Made by a program: the position numbers and the translations under genes. From NCBI RefSeq assembly GCF_004785955.1, contig NZ_SJER01000010.1, forward strand, positions 1-60,031: a stretch of 60,031 nucleotides of DNA. The letters are read 5' to 3'. Shown piece by piece: positions 1 to 7,485 of this stretch. The notes beneath the pieces are model-generated. The model was not told the DNA's origin and searched no databases. It worked only from the letters and a program-made list of their open reading frames with translations. The stretch comes from Halostella litorea (lineage in GTDB: Archaea > Halobacteriota > Halobacteria > Halobacteriales > Natronoarchaeaceae). Numbering within the stretch: the stretch's first letter is position 1; each line of letters begins with the position of its first letter.

Positions 1-127
1 TCCGCTCATTCTCCCAAGTTTCTTCTAAATCCGGTTCATAGCTCTCGCTGAGCAGGTCTGCGAGCATCTTGACCAACTAACTCAACGGCCTGCTCACTTC
101 TCAAACTAACTCAACTAGACAGTGCCT
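1..127 (-). mobile_element. Truncated IS end, IS6-like (left copy)
   Basis: These bases are the exact reverse complement of 59905-60031; the match stops at base 128. Read on the minus strand, the sequence starts with GGCACTGTCTAG and then has an ATG at 67, opening a frame (MLADLLSESYEPDLEETWEN...) that runs off the window. The tip GGCACTGT resembles IS26/IS6-family inverted repeats, and the protein start looks like haloarchaeal IS6-type transposases as I recall them. The family is an inference; the truncation and the repeat are seen directly. Confidence 0.65.
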
Positions 128-591
128 ATCGGTCGAAATTCGAACCACGATGAACGACAGGGATCACGGAGAGTAGATTCAGAAACGGTCATCATCGGGA
201 AGTGGGAACGAGCGAAACATGTGGAAAGAGGTCCACGGTCATCGATCGGTTGGTGTCGGGAAGGGTAGATTTCAGCTGGAATATCGGGCAGGCAACGATG
301 GAAGCAGGGAGAGGACGACCAGAGTTGCCAGTATTGCCAATAATACCGTCGTTTAAGTACCTCTCTCACTCCACTATTGCCAGTAACGAGACGGGAGGGC
401 AGAAGCTGTCACGTCTCTAGTCTAGTTGCTATTACTCCACCCACTACAGCTATTTGCGTTTCCGCTAGTACGGTTTTGGTTTTATGCCTATTATAATAAA
501 AGTATCGCTGGCTAGAGAGGGGGTCAACGACCCCCTCCAGTTGTTGCGAAGGTTTACTGGCAATAGTGGAGTGTGTGTGTTTTATAAGTAG
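128..591. other. Putative replication origin, left part, with iterons
   Basis: No gene is seen here. A 19 bp element, tactggcaatagtggagtg, occurs reversed at 367-385 and forward at 555-573; a third forward copy is at 2119-2137. Shorter TGCCAGTA-type units lie at 325-347. Between the two 19-mers is an AT-rich stretch (about 425-505) and a perfect hairpin (517-525 with 529-537, stem GAGGGGGTC). Inverted repeats around an AT-rich core directly upstream of an orc1/cdc6 gene is the usual layout of a haloarchaeal plasmid origin. Bases 128-320 show nothing else recognisable. Confidence 0.75.
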
Positions 592-654
592 ATGCGATAC
601 TGGCATAACTGGTTCGAGTGGTGGGTTAGTGGCGATACTGGAACCCCTGGTTTT

Positions 655-1938
655 ATGATGGTTCTTCGTCTTGGGCCGCCTATGGGCCGATTCAATCGAG
701 AATCGTTCATCATCCAGGACAAAGACGTCCTCCGAGATGATTATCAGCCAGAGACGCTCGAGGAGCGGGATGAAGAACTCGACGAATATGCGGCCGCTCT
801 CCGTCCCGTCATTCAGGGCTGGCAACCGAACAACGTCTTTCTTTATGGCGTTACCGGCGTTGGGAAGACAGCTGCGACGCACGATCTTCTTGAGGAGCTG
901 CAGGAATCTGCCGAAGAATATGATGACGTCGATCTCAACGTTATCGAACTCAACTGTACTGGTTGCACCACATCCTATCAGGTAGCGGTCAATCTCGTGA
1001 ACGAGATTCGTTCTCCATCCCATCCTCTCACTACTGTCTCGTCTCCACGCGAACCCATGAGTGAAACCGGATATCAGCAAAAGCGTATCTTCAACGAACT
1101 CTACAATGACCTCGAGTCGGTCGGTGGGACGATTCTCGTGGTCTTGGACGAGATCGATAATATCGGATCGGATGACGATATCTTGTACGAACTCCCGCGA
1201 GCACGCTCACAGCTGGATCTCGATGTGAAATTAGGTGTAGTCGGCATCTCGAATGATTTCAAATTCCGCGAAAACCTCTCTCCGAAGGTCAAGGATACGC
1301 TCTGCGAGGAGGAAATTCTATTCCCTCCCTACGACGCGACGGAATTACAGAATATTCTCCGGCAACGCGCCGATATTGCGTTCTACGATGATGTTCTTGA
1401 GACAGATGTAATTCCGTTGTGTGCAGCGTTCTCTGCACAGGATTCGGGGTCGGCTCGACAGGCGCTACGGTTACTCCGTAAAGCAGCCGATATCGCCGAA
1501 AACGAGGCAATGGCCGACGGGGAGGCGAAGATCACTGAGGAGCACGTTCGGGAGGGCGAACATCAAATTCAGCGCCAACAGGTTGTCGAGGGAATGCATT
1601 CACTGACCCGACAGGGACAGTATGTGCTACTAACAGTCTGCCAGCTGGCAGCAGAGGGTGAAACACCCGAACGGACGAAACTGATCTATGAACGGTATCA
1701 AGAGGTCCTTCGTGATCACGGCAGTGAACCGCTGAAACGCAGGCGGGTACACGACCACTTGTCAGATTTGAGCCTTCACGGAATCCTGCGGTTGGTCGAC
1801 TCGTCGGGTGGACGCGGGAACTACAACGAATACGAGCTTGATGTCTCTCTATCGTCAGCTCTTGATGCACTCGAGGGTGAGCTAGGAGAGCTTGACGATA
1901 TTCGTGAAACTGCGAAACGGCATCGGGTTCTGGAATGA
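655..1938 (+). CDS. Orc1/Cdc6-family replication initiator
   Basis: AAA+ origin-binding ATPase that would recognise the flanking iterons and load the replication machinery. Walker A is GVTGVGKTAATH, Walker B is LVVLDEIDNI, and the C-terminal third is a winged helix. The length (about 420 residues) and the segment LRDDYQPETLEERDEELDEY near the N-terminus are typical of haloarchaeal Cdc6. The frame is open from 592, but a TATA-like box (tttataag, about 579-587) would start the transcript near 610, so ATG 655/658 or 682 is more likely. The stretch 592-660 itself holds origin-like ACTGG repeats. It sits alone on the plus strand between the two iteron clusters, as expected for a self-contained replicon. 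Confidence 0.9.
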   Translation: MMVLRLGPPMGRFNRESFIIQDKDVLRDDYQPETLEERDEELDEYAAALRPVIQGWQPNNVFLYGVTGVGKTAATHDLLEELQESAEEYDDVDLNVIELNCTGCTTSYQVAVNLVNEIRSPSHPLTTVSSPREPMSETGYQQKRIFNELYNDLESVGGTILVVLDEIDNIGSDDDILYELPRARSQLDLDVKLGVVGISNDFKFRENLSPKVKDTLCEEEILFPPYDATELQNILRQRADIAFYDDVLETDVIPLCAAFSAQDSGSARQALRLLRKAADIAENEAMADGEAKITEEHVREGEHQIQRQQVVEGMHSLTRQGQYVLLTVCQLAAEGETPERTKLIYERYQEVLRDHGSEPLKRRRVHDHLSDLSLHGILRLVDSSGGRGNYNEYELDVSLSSALDALEGELGELDDIRETAKRHRVLE

Positions 1939-2140
1939 CTTCAGAACCGCCAACACCAGTACTGCCAATACCCTCTCCACTTTTGCCAGTAACCACGTAA
2001 CCGTCACTGCCAGTTTCTCCAGTATCCTCTCCGGTGTTGCCAGTATCCCCATATATGACTTGATTCTCAAACACCCTGGTTGCCAGTAACTCTATGATGC
2101 ACTATCGTACGCCGCTTTTACTGGCAATAGTGGAGTGTCT
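1939..2140. repeat. Iteron cluster downstream of orc1 (origin, right part)
   Basis: At least six units built on TGCCAGTA or its complement lie at about 1952-1975, 1981-1997, 2003-2027, 2034-2051, 2077-2091 and 2115-2138. The last one contains the full 19-mer that also flanks the AT-rich region upstream of orc1. No reading frame with protein character covers them. They are probably initiator binding sites that make up the second half of the origin or act in copy-number control. Confidence 0.75.
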
Positions 2141-2226
2141 GACGGAATATCAGATAATTAGATGGTGTCGCCTCTCATCCGTAAATTGCGACCGATGTGA
2201 ACGCTCATCCCTCAACAAGTACGAAC

Positions 2227-2550
2227 TCACTCGTCGGGATTAACTGGTCTCTTATACTTAGAGCGGATTCTGTCGCCATCTCGCCACTGCCAGTAGTAGT
2301 AGCGATTGTCGTTGATCTTCTTGATCGTGATTGTAGCCTTCGAGGGGACGTCGTCCGGATGATCCCCCGGTCGGTCCTCGATCTGTTCTTCCTCGTCCTG
2401 TTCGGCCAGTCGGGCTTCGCGTTCGCGATGTTCGGCGAGTTCCTCGCCGTACTGGGCGATATGCTTGAGCACCTCTGGTGATTGCTTATTGAGCATCTCC
2501 ACGACGTCGTCGGGGATTTCTTGCGGTGGGGATGGTGGCGAGTAAGACAT
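2227..2550 (-). CDS. Small acidic plasmid protein, unknown function
   Basis: A 107-residue protein. The N-terminal half is helical and charged; the C-terminal half is a basic, aromatic patch (KINDNRYYYWQWRDGDRIRS) that looks like a compact beta-rich nucleic-acid-binding or SH3-like fold. It resembles short haloarchaeal plasmid proteins annotated DUF6788, from memory only. It follows the SWIM-domain gene on the same strand, with the 2564-2604 palindrome between them, so the two are probably expressed together. An iteron-like TGCCAGTA lies inside the gene near 2288. Confidence 0.6.
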   Translation of the reverse strand: MSYSPPSPPQEIPDDVVEMLNKQSPEVLKHIAQYGEELAEHREREARLAEQDEEEQIEDRPGDHPDDVPSKATITIKKINDNRYYYWQWRDGDRIRSKYKRPVNPDE

Positions 2551-2563
2551 AGGTCACGGCGTG

Positions 2564-2604
2564 TTAACCAACACTGGCACTGGAATCTTCTTGCTGTTGG
2601 TTAA
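2564..2604. repeat. Fixed-spacing palindrome TTAACCAACA/TGTTGGTTAA, copy 1
   Basis: Arms at 2564-2573 and 2595-2604 are perfect complements, with a 21 bp spacer. It begins 10 bp past the stop codon of the SWIM gene and lies before the next gene. Four more copies occur in the window with spacers of 21 or 22 bp. It could be an RNA hairpin at the 3' end of the transcript, or a two-half-site protein or recombinase target. Confidence 0.7.
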
Positions 2605-2613
2605 TCTGGGTAT

Positions 2614-3153
2614 TTATCGAATCGAGAGCTCTTCGAGGACCGCCACTGTTGCTTCGAGTTCCCTGCGCCGGGCTTCTCGTTCGTCGATTTCCTGCTCTAG
2701 TTCGAGAATTCGTTCCGAAAGCTGCTCCGTCACGTCTATTGTCGCCGGAAGCCGTCCATCTGGACGTGGGACGCTCCCGCTCCGAATCTCGATGTCGACC
2801 CGTCGTAGGTGCTTACAGCCACCGCTCGGCTGGCGCTTCGTGAAGTCTGGACACGTACACGTCTTGCTCGCGACGTCGACCTCATAGGTGTTCCCCGATG
2901 CCGACTCCACCTCGTACACACCACCTTTCCTGAGCAATGAGACGTCCATCTCCTCAGTTCGAGCACGCTCGGTACGGGGGTCGCTATCCTCCTGGTGGTC
3001 TTCATTGTTAACCGACGGCTGCTGCACATCTCCTCCGGGAGTCGTGGTCGTGGAGGTGGCAGCAACAACGCCGCCATCGGCGGCTAATCCATCTCGTTCG
3101 TGTTCGTCTCGATCCATCTCTTCAGTCTCGCTTGTCTCATTTCGTCCGGACAT
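2614..3153 (-). CDS. SWIM zinc-finger protein
   Basis: A 179-residue protein with a disordered acidic N-terminus (about 1-65), a SWIM domain with the pattern CTCPDF...GGCKHLRRV (CxC then CxH, about residues 100-120), and a C-terminal coiled coil (about 145-179). SWIM domains bind DNA or protein and are common in haloarchaeal plasmids and in transposase or helicase neighbourhoods. Here the SWIM finger stands alone, so a DNA-binding accessory role is likely but the target is unknown. The start at 3153 is supported by a leader stem-loop directly upstream. Confidence 0.75.
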   Translation of the reverse strand: MSGRNETSETEEMDRDEHERDGLAADGGVVAATSTTTTPGGDVQQPSVNNEDHQEDSDPRTERARTEEMDVSLLRKGGVYEVESASGNTYEVDVASKTCTCPDFTKRQPSGGCKHLRRVDIEIRSGSVPRPDGRLPATIDVTEQLSERILELEQEIDEREARRRELEATVAVLEELSIR

Positions 3154-3172
3154 GGATTGGTCTGGGTCTGTC

Positions 3173-3220
3173 CGGCGTGACGAACTCGGTCACGCCGCCA
3201 CTCTTCGTCGGCGGAAAAAA
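3173..3220 (-). promoter_or_regulatory. Leader stem-loop element upstream of SWIM gene
   Basis: On the coding strand a T6 tract (3220-3215) is followed by a small GGCGG/CCGCC stem and then by a perfect 8 bp stem (GGCGTGAC, 3173-3180 with 3188-3195), 20 nt before the ATG. It is one of about 16 similar T-tract plus GC-hairpin leaders in the backbone region. The T-rich part may serve as the promoter box or as the terminator of the gene upstream. Confidence 0.6.
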
Positions 3221-3285
3221 CAACTCCTGAAACGCGCCAGCGCGGATACCTCCGCTACTTCGTCTGCCGGAGAGACACAGACTCG

Positions 3286-4212
3286 TTACCCATCGACGGT
3301 TTCGATGAGTTCCTTCGCAGTCGATCCGATTCGACCAAGCCGTTCTTGAACTGCGTCTGCGTCGTCGTCCTGCCACGCGGCCAGGTAGAACGCGGACCCG
3401 CTCGTATCCAGTTCGAAATACCGCCCGACGATGTAGGCGACTGCCTCGGCCTCAACCTCGCGTTTCGCCCGCTCGGTCTCGTCGGTGACGTCTGCGTGGA
3501 GGAGCGCGTGAGCGTACTCGTGGATGAGTGTCACGGCGAGATCAGCCTGATTCGTACGGGCTTTCGCCTCGACGACTGGTTGGAGATCACGCTTACTCCG
3601 GTATTTGCAGACGCCCTTGGCGTCGCCATGCTCCCAGTCGACAGCGTCGACGATGCGGACCGTCACGTCGATCTCAGCGGCTGCATCCTCGAGTGCGGGT
3701 ACTAGGTCGTCGGCGTCGCCAGTCGCCTCAGTCTCCAGCTCAGGAAGCGGCTCACCCTCGGTCTGAGACACGTCGAAGACAGCAGTTGGCTTGAAGCCGA
3801 CAAGCCCTTTCGACCACTCGTCAGGCGATGTCTCGTCGTACTCACAGTCGCTTTGTTCATGGTAGCTAGGCGAGTTCTCGCACTCGGGACACTGCTTGGT
3901 GATGATCGGGGCCCAAATCCAGATGGCCTGTTCGCCCTCCTGGACGTGCCGGTCGAACTCATTCCGCCAGGTGTTGTAGCCGGCGACCTTCGTCGCCTCG
4001 GGACACTGGAGATTGATGAGGAGCGTGTTTCGATGGGAATAGTCGTGGAAGCGACTCTGGACGTCGAGCCACTCCTGGAACTCCTCGCTCGCCTGCGCAT
4101 CGTCAACGTGGTCGACGAGCTCGTCGATCCACGCTTCGATGGTACTGTGCATCTCGTCATGTCGAGTGTCGGTCTCCTCGAATGAGACCGACGGGTCACT
4201 GGTCGTAGCCAT
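3286..4212 (-). CDS. ArdC-like protein with HExxH metallopeptidase domain
   Basis: The N-terminal region (about residues 15-110) resembles the ArdC/DUF1738 single-strand DNA-binding domain (DYSHRNTLLINLQCP, VAGYNTWRNEF). The C-terminal part carries a zinc-peptidase motif, HEYAHALLH (about residue 235), followed by EAEAVAYIVGRYF, which supplies the third ligand glutamate. An acidic insert holds a CxxC/C cluster. ArdC proteins on conjugative plasmids protect incoming DNA from host restriction, which fits the secretion operon at 31-43 kb. GTG 4221 is in frame, but ATG 4212 is the better start. A leader stem-loop lies 45 bp upstream. Confidence 0.8.
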   Translation of the reverse strand: MATTSDPSVSFEETDTRHDEMHSTIEAWIDELVDHVDDAQASEEFQEWLDVQSRFHDYSHRNTLLINLQCPEATKVAGYNTWRNEFDRHVQEGEQAIWIWAPIITKQCPECENSPSYHEQSDCEYDETSPDEWSKGLVGFKPTAVFDVSQTEGEPLPELETEATGDADDLVPALEDAAAEIDVTVRIVDAVDWEHGDAKGVCKYRSKRDLQPVVEAKARTNQADLAVTLIHEYAHALLHADVTDETERAKREVEAEAVAYIVGRYFELDTSGSAFYLAAWQDDDADAVQERLGRIGSTAKELIETVDG

Positions 4213-4256
4213 AGTGTTCACCGAATCGAATTCACGGCGATTGCGTCAGTTCAGGA

Positions 4257-4286
4257 CGCGCCGCACCCCTTGGGGCGCATAAAAAA
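4257..4286 (-). promoter_or_regulatory. Leader stem-loop element (gene starting 4212)
   Basis: On the coding strand: T6 (4286-4281), then GCGCCCCAAGGGGTGCGGCGC-type hairpin (4279-4257). It has the same layout as the other backbone leaders, with a different stem sequence. Confidence 0.6.
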
Positions 4287-4299
4287 CTCGCGGCGGCGG

Positions 4300-4647
4300 T
4301 CACCGCAAGGCTGCTTTCTCGTCAGCGAAGCCGACCGCCACGAGGTACTCGAGGAACTCATCGAACTGTTCCACGTCGCTGGGGGTGTCGGCCGCGAGGT
4401 GTCGTACCCACTCGATGGCCCACTGGAACGCGGGATCGGCTCCGCCCTTTCCGTGGATGTACCACCAGCGGGCGGCCTTCAACACGACTAGCGGATTCGT
4501 CGGTGGCTGCTCGCCGGCTAGCTCACGAGTAACCGATCGGATTTCCTCGGGCACCTCGCCGGAATCGACCTCGCCGGATTGGGTGTTCGCGACATCGACT
4601 GGAATCTCATCAATCGAGACGTCGTTCGTACTCTGTTGTTGACTCAC
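4300..4647 (-). CDS. Conserved plasmid protein of unknown function
   Basis: A 115-residue acidic protein with a helical core containing VVLKAARWWYIHGKGGADPA; no catalytic motif is recognised. It starts with GTG 4647, supported by a Shine-Dalgarno-like GAGGTGA about 9 nt upstream. A leader stem-loop (4681-4709) precedes it. It lies between the DUF6610-like gene and the ArdC-like gene on the same strand, so it belongs to the plasmid backbone. Confidence 0.6.
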   Translation of the reverse strand: MSQQQSTNDVSIDEIPVDVANTQSGEVDSGEVPEEIRSVTRELAGEQPPTNPLVVLKAARWWYIHGKGGADPAFQWAIEWVRHLAADTPSDVEQFDEFLEYLVAVGFADEKAALR

Positions 4648-4680
4648 AGGAGTTCACCTCAGTGTGAAGGCCTTTTTCGA

Positions 4681-4709
4681 GCCCTCGCCCACTCCGGGGG
4701 CACGAAAAA
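4681..4709 (-). promoter_or_regulatory. Leader stem-loop element (gene starting 4647)
   Basis: T5 tract (4709-4705) followed on the coding strand by a GCCCC...GGGC-type hairpin, then a second T-rich patch (about 4672-4677 on the plus strand). Same architecture as the neighbouring leaders; the stem is weaker here. Confidence 0.45.
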
Positions 4710-4721
4710 CCGCTTGTGGCG

Positions 4722-5723
4722 TCATGCGGGCGGGAGGTACACGCTCTGCTCGCCGGCGAGCTCCTCGAGATTGTTCCGATGACGATGTGCGAAGTAGCAA
4801 TCATAGCTGCAGTAGCCACAGATCTCGCCCGTGTCGTACTCAGCGATGTAGGGGCTGCGCCGGGTCATCCAGACGTTCGCCTCACATTCAGTACATGCAG
4901 CACCATCGAGATGGGTCGGTGACGGGCCATGATACTCGAGTTCAAGTCCATCCTCTTGGGGCGTCGACTCGGGCCAGACGCCGTGTGCCTGCCAGAACTC
5001 GCGAATCTGGGCAAGGCCATGGCGAACGGTCTTCCGAACTGTCATGTGCTCGGCGTCGCGACCGCTGTCGTCCCAGCCGTCCGACGTCCAGAACTCGCCG
5101 AACTGCGCCCCACGATGCAGCCCGTTCCAGTCGAGGCCGACGATGTCGGCAGGTGGGTCACCCGTCAGCGTCGGTCGGGTGAGCTGCTCGATCACATCGA
5201 GTTGCTTGGGTGGACTGCCACCGAGAATATGGACGCGCCGCCCGCGCCAATCAGCAGGATCAGAGAACTCGTGAGCGAGTCGATCAGCGTATCCCCGGGA
5301 GTACCCGACGACGAGGTCATCGGGGACAGCGTGGATCGCTGCCTGGCACTTCGGGACGATCACGGGGTCTGCGTCCGGGTAACTTCCCTGGATCTCGCAG
5401 GCAGCAGCAACGTATTCGTCGACCTCGTCGACGTCGTAGGCGTCGCCAATCACACCGACCTCCGGTTCGTATTCGAAGAAGCGCTCGATATACCGATCGA
5501 GGTCGGGATTTCGAAAATCGTTGTCGAGCATCCCGACCGGTAGGTCCAGGTCTGTGTACTGCTGTTGTTGGTAGGTACAGTCCTCGCGAAAGCCCGTGAG
5601 AAAGCCGAGCCGGAATGCGTCAAGCGCAAATGGAACCCGGTGGAGGAACGCCAGGTGGTCAGCCTGCCGAGCGGCTGTAATTTCAGTCGCGATGCTGCTG
5701 GTCGGACGTGCTGAGAGCGCCAT
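4722..5723 (-). CDS. DUF6610-like protein, possible TIM-barrel TGT relative
   Basis: A 333-residue protein. It shows regular beta-alpha units (VGMLDNDF, EVGVIGDAYD, DPVIVPKCQ, LVVGYSRGY, RVHILGGSPPKQ, IVGLDWNG), a pattern that recalls the TIM barrel of tRNA-guanine transglycosylases and of the phage DNA-modifying DpdA proteins. The C-terminal 60 residues hold a cysteine cluster (CTEC, CGYC...C), probably zinc binding. From memory it matches haloarchaeal DUF6610 proteins. Enzymatic activity is not established; a base-exchange role is inference. Start ATG 5723 follows a strong leader hairpin. Confidence 0.6.
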   Translation of the reverse strand: MALSARPTSSIATEITAARQADHLAFLHRVPFALDAFRLGFLTGFREDCTYQQQQYTDLDLPVGMLDNDFRNPDLDRYIERFFEYEPEVGVIGDAYDVDEVDEYVAAACEIQGSYPDADPVIVPKCQAAIHAVPDDLVVGYSRGYADRLAHEFSDPADWRGRRVHILGGSPPKQLDVIEQLTRPTLTGDPPADIVGLDWNGLHRGAQFGEFWTSDGWDDSGRDAEHMTVRKTVRHGLAQIREFWQAHGVWPESTPQEDGLELEYHGPSPTHLDGAACTECEANVWMTRRSPYIAEYDTGEICGYCSYDCYFAHRHRNNLEELAGEQSVYLPPA

Positions 5724-5753
5724 CTCGAATCACCCAGAAGATGCAGGGTTGAT

Positions 5754-5785
5754 CGCCCCGCGCTCGCTCTCGGGGCGAGAAAAAA
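5754..5785 (-). promoter_or_regulatory. Leader stem-loop element (gene starting 5723)
   Basis: A T-tract (5785-5780) then a 7 bp stem CGCCCCG (5754-5760 with 5771-5777), 30 nt before the ATG. One of the clearest members of the recurring leader family. Confidence 0.6.
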
Positions 5786-5804
5786 CCACGAGCAGACGCC
5801 AATC

Positions 5805-5845
5805 TTAACCAACAATAAGAGCTAGCCGCTTCTGATGTTGGTTAA
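5805..5845. repeat. Fixed-spacing palindrome TTAACCAACA/TGTTGGTTAA, copy 2
   Basis: Arms at 5805-5814 and 5836-5845 with a 21 bp spacer. It abuts the stop codon (5847-5849) of the zinc-ribbon gene upstream on the minus strand and precedes the leader of the gene that starts at 5723. Confidence 0.7.
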
Positions 5846-5846
5846 C

Positions 5847-6122
5847 TCATCGGTGGTATCGAGCCTCGAGTGGGTCGATCTCTCCGGCGTGGACGAGACT
5901 CGTCTCTGAGTCCGCCTCTTCGTGAAGAAGATCGACGAGTGCGAACTGCGCGCAGGCAGTGAACGAACACGCCTCGTTCTGACACCAGACGTCGGCGTAG
6001 GCGATGTCGGTCTGCTCGCCTGCATAGACGGGTTTCCCAATACCAAGCTGCGAGTCGCAGCCGTCGCGAGGGCAGATCGGTTCGATACGCGTGAATGTGG
6101 GCGTGTCTTCCATTGAATTCAT
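5847..6122 (-). CDS. Small zinc-ribbon-like protein
   Basis: About 92 residues starting MNSMEDTP. Two cysteine pairs, CPRDGC (about 15-20) and CQNEAC (about 47-52), suggest a treble-clef or zinc-ribbon fold. The ATG at 6122 overlaps the stop of the upstream gene (TGATG), so the two are translationally coupled; ATG 6113 is an alternative. The product is unknown; both coupled genes encode cysteine-pair proteins and may act together. Confidence 0.65.
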   Translation of the reverse strand: MNSMEDTPTFTRIEPICPRDGCDSQLGIGKPVYAGEQTDIAYADVWCQNEACSFTACAQFALVDLLHEEADSETSLVHAGEIDPLEARYHR

Positions 6123-6541
6123 CAGTAAGGGTCGTAGCTCGGCGTGATATCGCCGGTCAGGACGCTGCTCTCGATGGCGTTGCTCTCGCCGCCTTCGAGG
6201 TCGATGATGCGATAGACGGCGTCGCCGCTCCACTCGCAGTCTTCATCGGAACACTTCGCGCTCGCGTACGCGCCATTCTCGTTGTTCAGATGGACACTCA
6301 GGAGATCGAGACGCTCGCTGCAGAGCGGACACTCTGCTGGCACCTGCGCGTAGCGATACCCCGTCGCGATGGTGATGTCGTCCTGGTCCACTTCGACGCC
6401 GTGGCGCTCCCCGATTCGGTCACGGACTGCTACGCGAAGATCGTCCAGGAGTGCATGGCGCATTTCCTCATCGACGGGTAGCTCGACGCCGTCGACGGTG
6501 ATCGTCAGCCGGTACGCTATCGTCTGGGTTGTATCGTCCAT
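6122..6541 (-). CDS. Cysteine-pair protein of unknown function
   Basis: A 139-residue protein starting MDDTTQTIAYRL. The N-terminal half is beta-rich (YRLTITVDGVELPVDEEMRH). The middle holds CPLC (about 75) and CSDEDC (about 100), a probable zinc ribbon. A Shine-Dalgarno-like GAGGTGA sits 6 nt before ATG 6541, which decides the start over the earlier in-frame codon at 6562. A leader stem-loop lies upstream. It overlaps the next gene by TGATG. Confidence 0.65.
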   Translation of the reverse strand: MDDTTQTIAYRLTITVDGVELPVDEEMRHALLDDLRVAVRDRIGERHGVEVDQDDITIATGYRYAQVPAECPLCSERLDLLSVHLNNENGAYASAKCSDEDCEWSGDAVYRIIDLEGGESNAIESSVLTGDITPSYDPY

Positions 6542-6570
6542 TCTGGTCACCTCTGGGGGCACATTCGCCT

Positions 6571-6600
6571 GCGCCCGCGCCCCTCTCGGGCGCTCAAAAA
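6571..6600 (-). promoter_or_regulatory. Leader stem-loop element (gene starting 6541)
   Basis: T5 tract (6600-6596) then a GCGCCC/GGGCGC stem (6571-6576 with 6588-6593). Same layout as the other leaders. Confidence 0.6.
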
Positions 6601-6706
6601 CTACCTCGTGAAGGGCCAGTGGTGGTCTCTGATGACCTCTCTGCCGGATCAGGAGCTTCCCCGAGTACGAATTCTTTTGGCGCTATCGCACGTCCGTTAC
6701 GACGCC

Positions 6707-7327
6707 ATGAACGTACTCATCGCAGGATCACACGGCGGGGTCGGCCAGCATATTACTGCGGTGCTGAGCGAAAGCGATCACACAGTCCAAGCGATGGTGC
6801 GCGAGGAGTCACAGGTCTCGGAGATGGAGGCCTTCGGCGTCGAGGTGGTCGTCGCGGACCTCACCGAGGACGTCTCCCACGCCGTCGACGGAAGCGACGC
6901 GATCATCTTCGCGGCGGGGTCTGGTGGCGAGGACGTCGAAGGCGTCGATCGAGACGGTGCAATCAGGCTAATCGACGAAGCCGAAGAGCACGGTGTCCCG
7001 CGCTTTGTCATGCTCAGTGCGATCAATGCCGACAACCCTGAGGAGAGTCCCGACGCGCTTCGGCCGTACCTCGAAGCCAAACTGGCGGCTGATGAGCATC
7101 TCCAAGCAAGCGAACTCACGGAGACGATCGTCCGACCAGGGGAGTTGACCAACGAGTCCGCAACCGGGCGGATTGAGGCAGCCCGTCGGGTCGAACGCGG
7201 CCAAGTCACCCGCGCCGACGTTGCCCGCACGCTCGGTACCGCACTCGACACGGAGAACACCTACGGGAAGACCTTCGAGATGATCGAAGGCGACGAACCA
7301 ATCGAGAGCGCGCTCGAAACCGTTTGA
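6707..7327 (+). CDS. NAD(P)-binding atypical SDR oxidoreductase
   Basis: A 206-residue Rossmann-fold protein of the atypical short-chain dehydrogenase type (NAD(P)H-binding, YwnB/azoreductase-like). The dinucleotide motif is GSHGGVGQHI at residues 7-16; VVVADLTEDV, IIFAAGSGG and FVMLSAINAD follow as in the family; YLEAK carries the usual Tyr-x3-Lys. ATG 6707 matches the family start. It is the only plus-strand gene in a run of minus-strand backbone genes, so it is probably acquired cargo. The substrate is unknown. Confidence 0.85.
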   Translation: MNVLIAGSHGGVGQHITAVLSESDHTVQAMVREESQVSEMEAFGVEVVVADLTEDVSHAVDGSDAIIFAAGSGGEDVEGVDRDGAIRLIDEAEEHGVPRFVMLSAINADNPEESPDALRPYLEAKLAADEHLQASELTETIVRPGELTNESATGRIEAARRVERGQVTRADVARTLGTALDTENTYGKTFEMIEGDEPIESALETV

Positions 7328-7349
7328 TCAGATTCGCCTTCCTCTGGCG

Positions 7350-7458
7350 CTGGTGCGACGGCCTTTCTGCACTCGTCGCCGACTTCCTCACAGCGAACGG
7401 CATCGGCATCATCCCGAAATTCATCTCGGAGGGACTATTCTATGACACCTTCCGCTAA
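7350..7458 (+). pseudogene. Possible C-terminal gene remnant
   Basis: A short plus-strand frame ends ...LTANGIGIIPKFISEGLFYDTFR and stops at about 7458. It has protein-like composition but no start, and lies just after the SDR gene where the cargo block meets the backbone. It may be the tail of a truncated gene brought in with the SDR gene. The family was not recognised. Confidence 0.3.
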
Positions 7459-7485
7459 CGAGCACGTGTCCTTCCGAACTCTCGT

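Noticed and set aside
1-127. True telomere of a linear plasmid
   Set aside because: The repeat reads into a transposase start and its exact length suggests an assembly border; not excluded, but less likely.
592-654. Orc1 start at 592
   Set aside because: The first 21 codons consist of origin-like repeats and lie upstream of or too near the expected transcript start from the TATA box at about 580.
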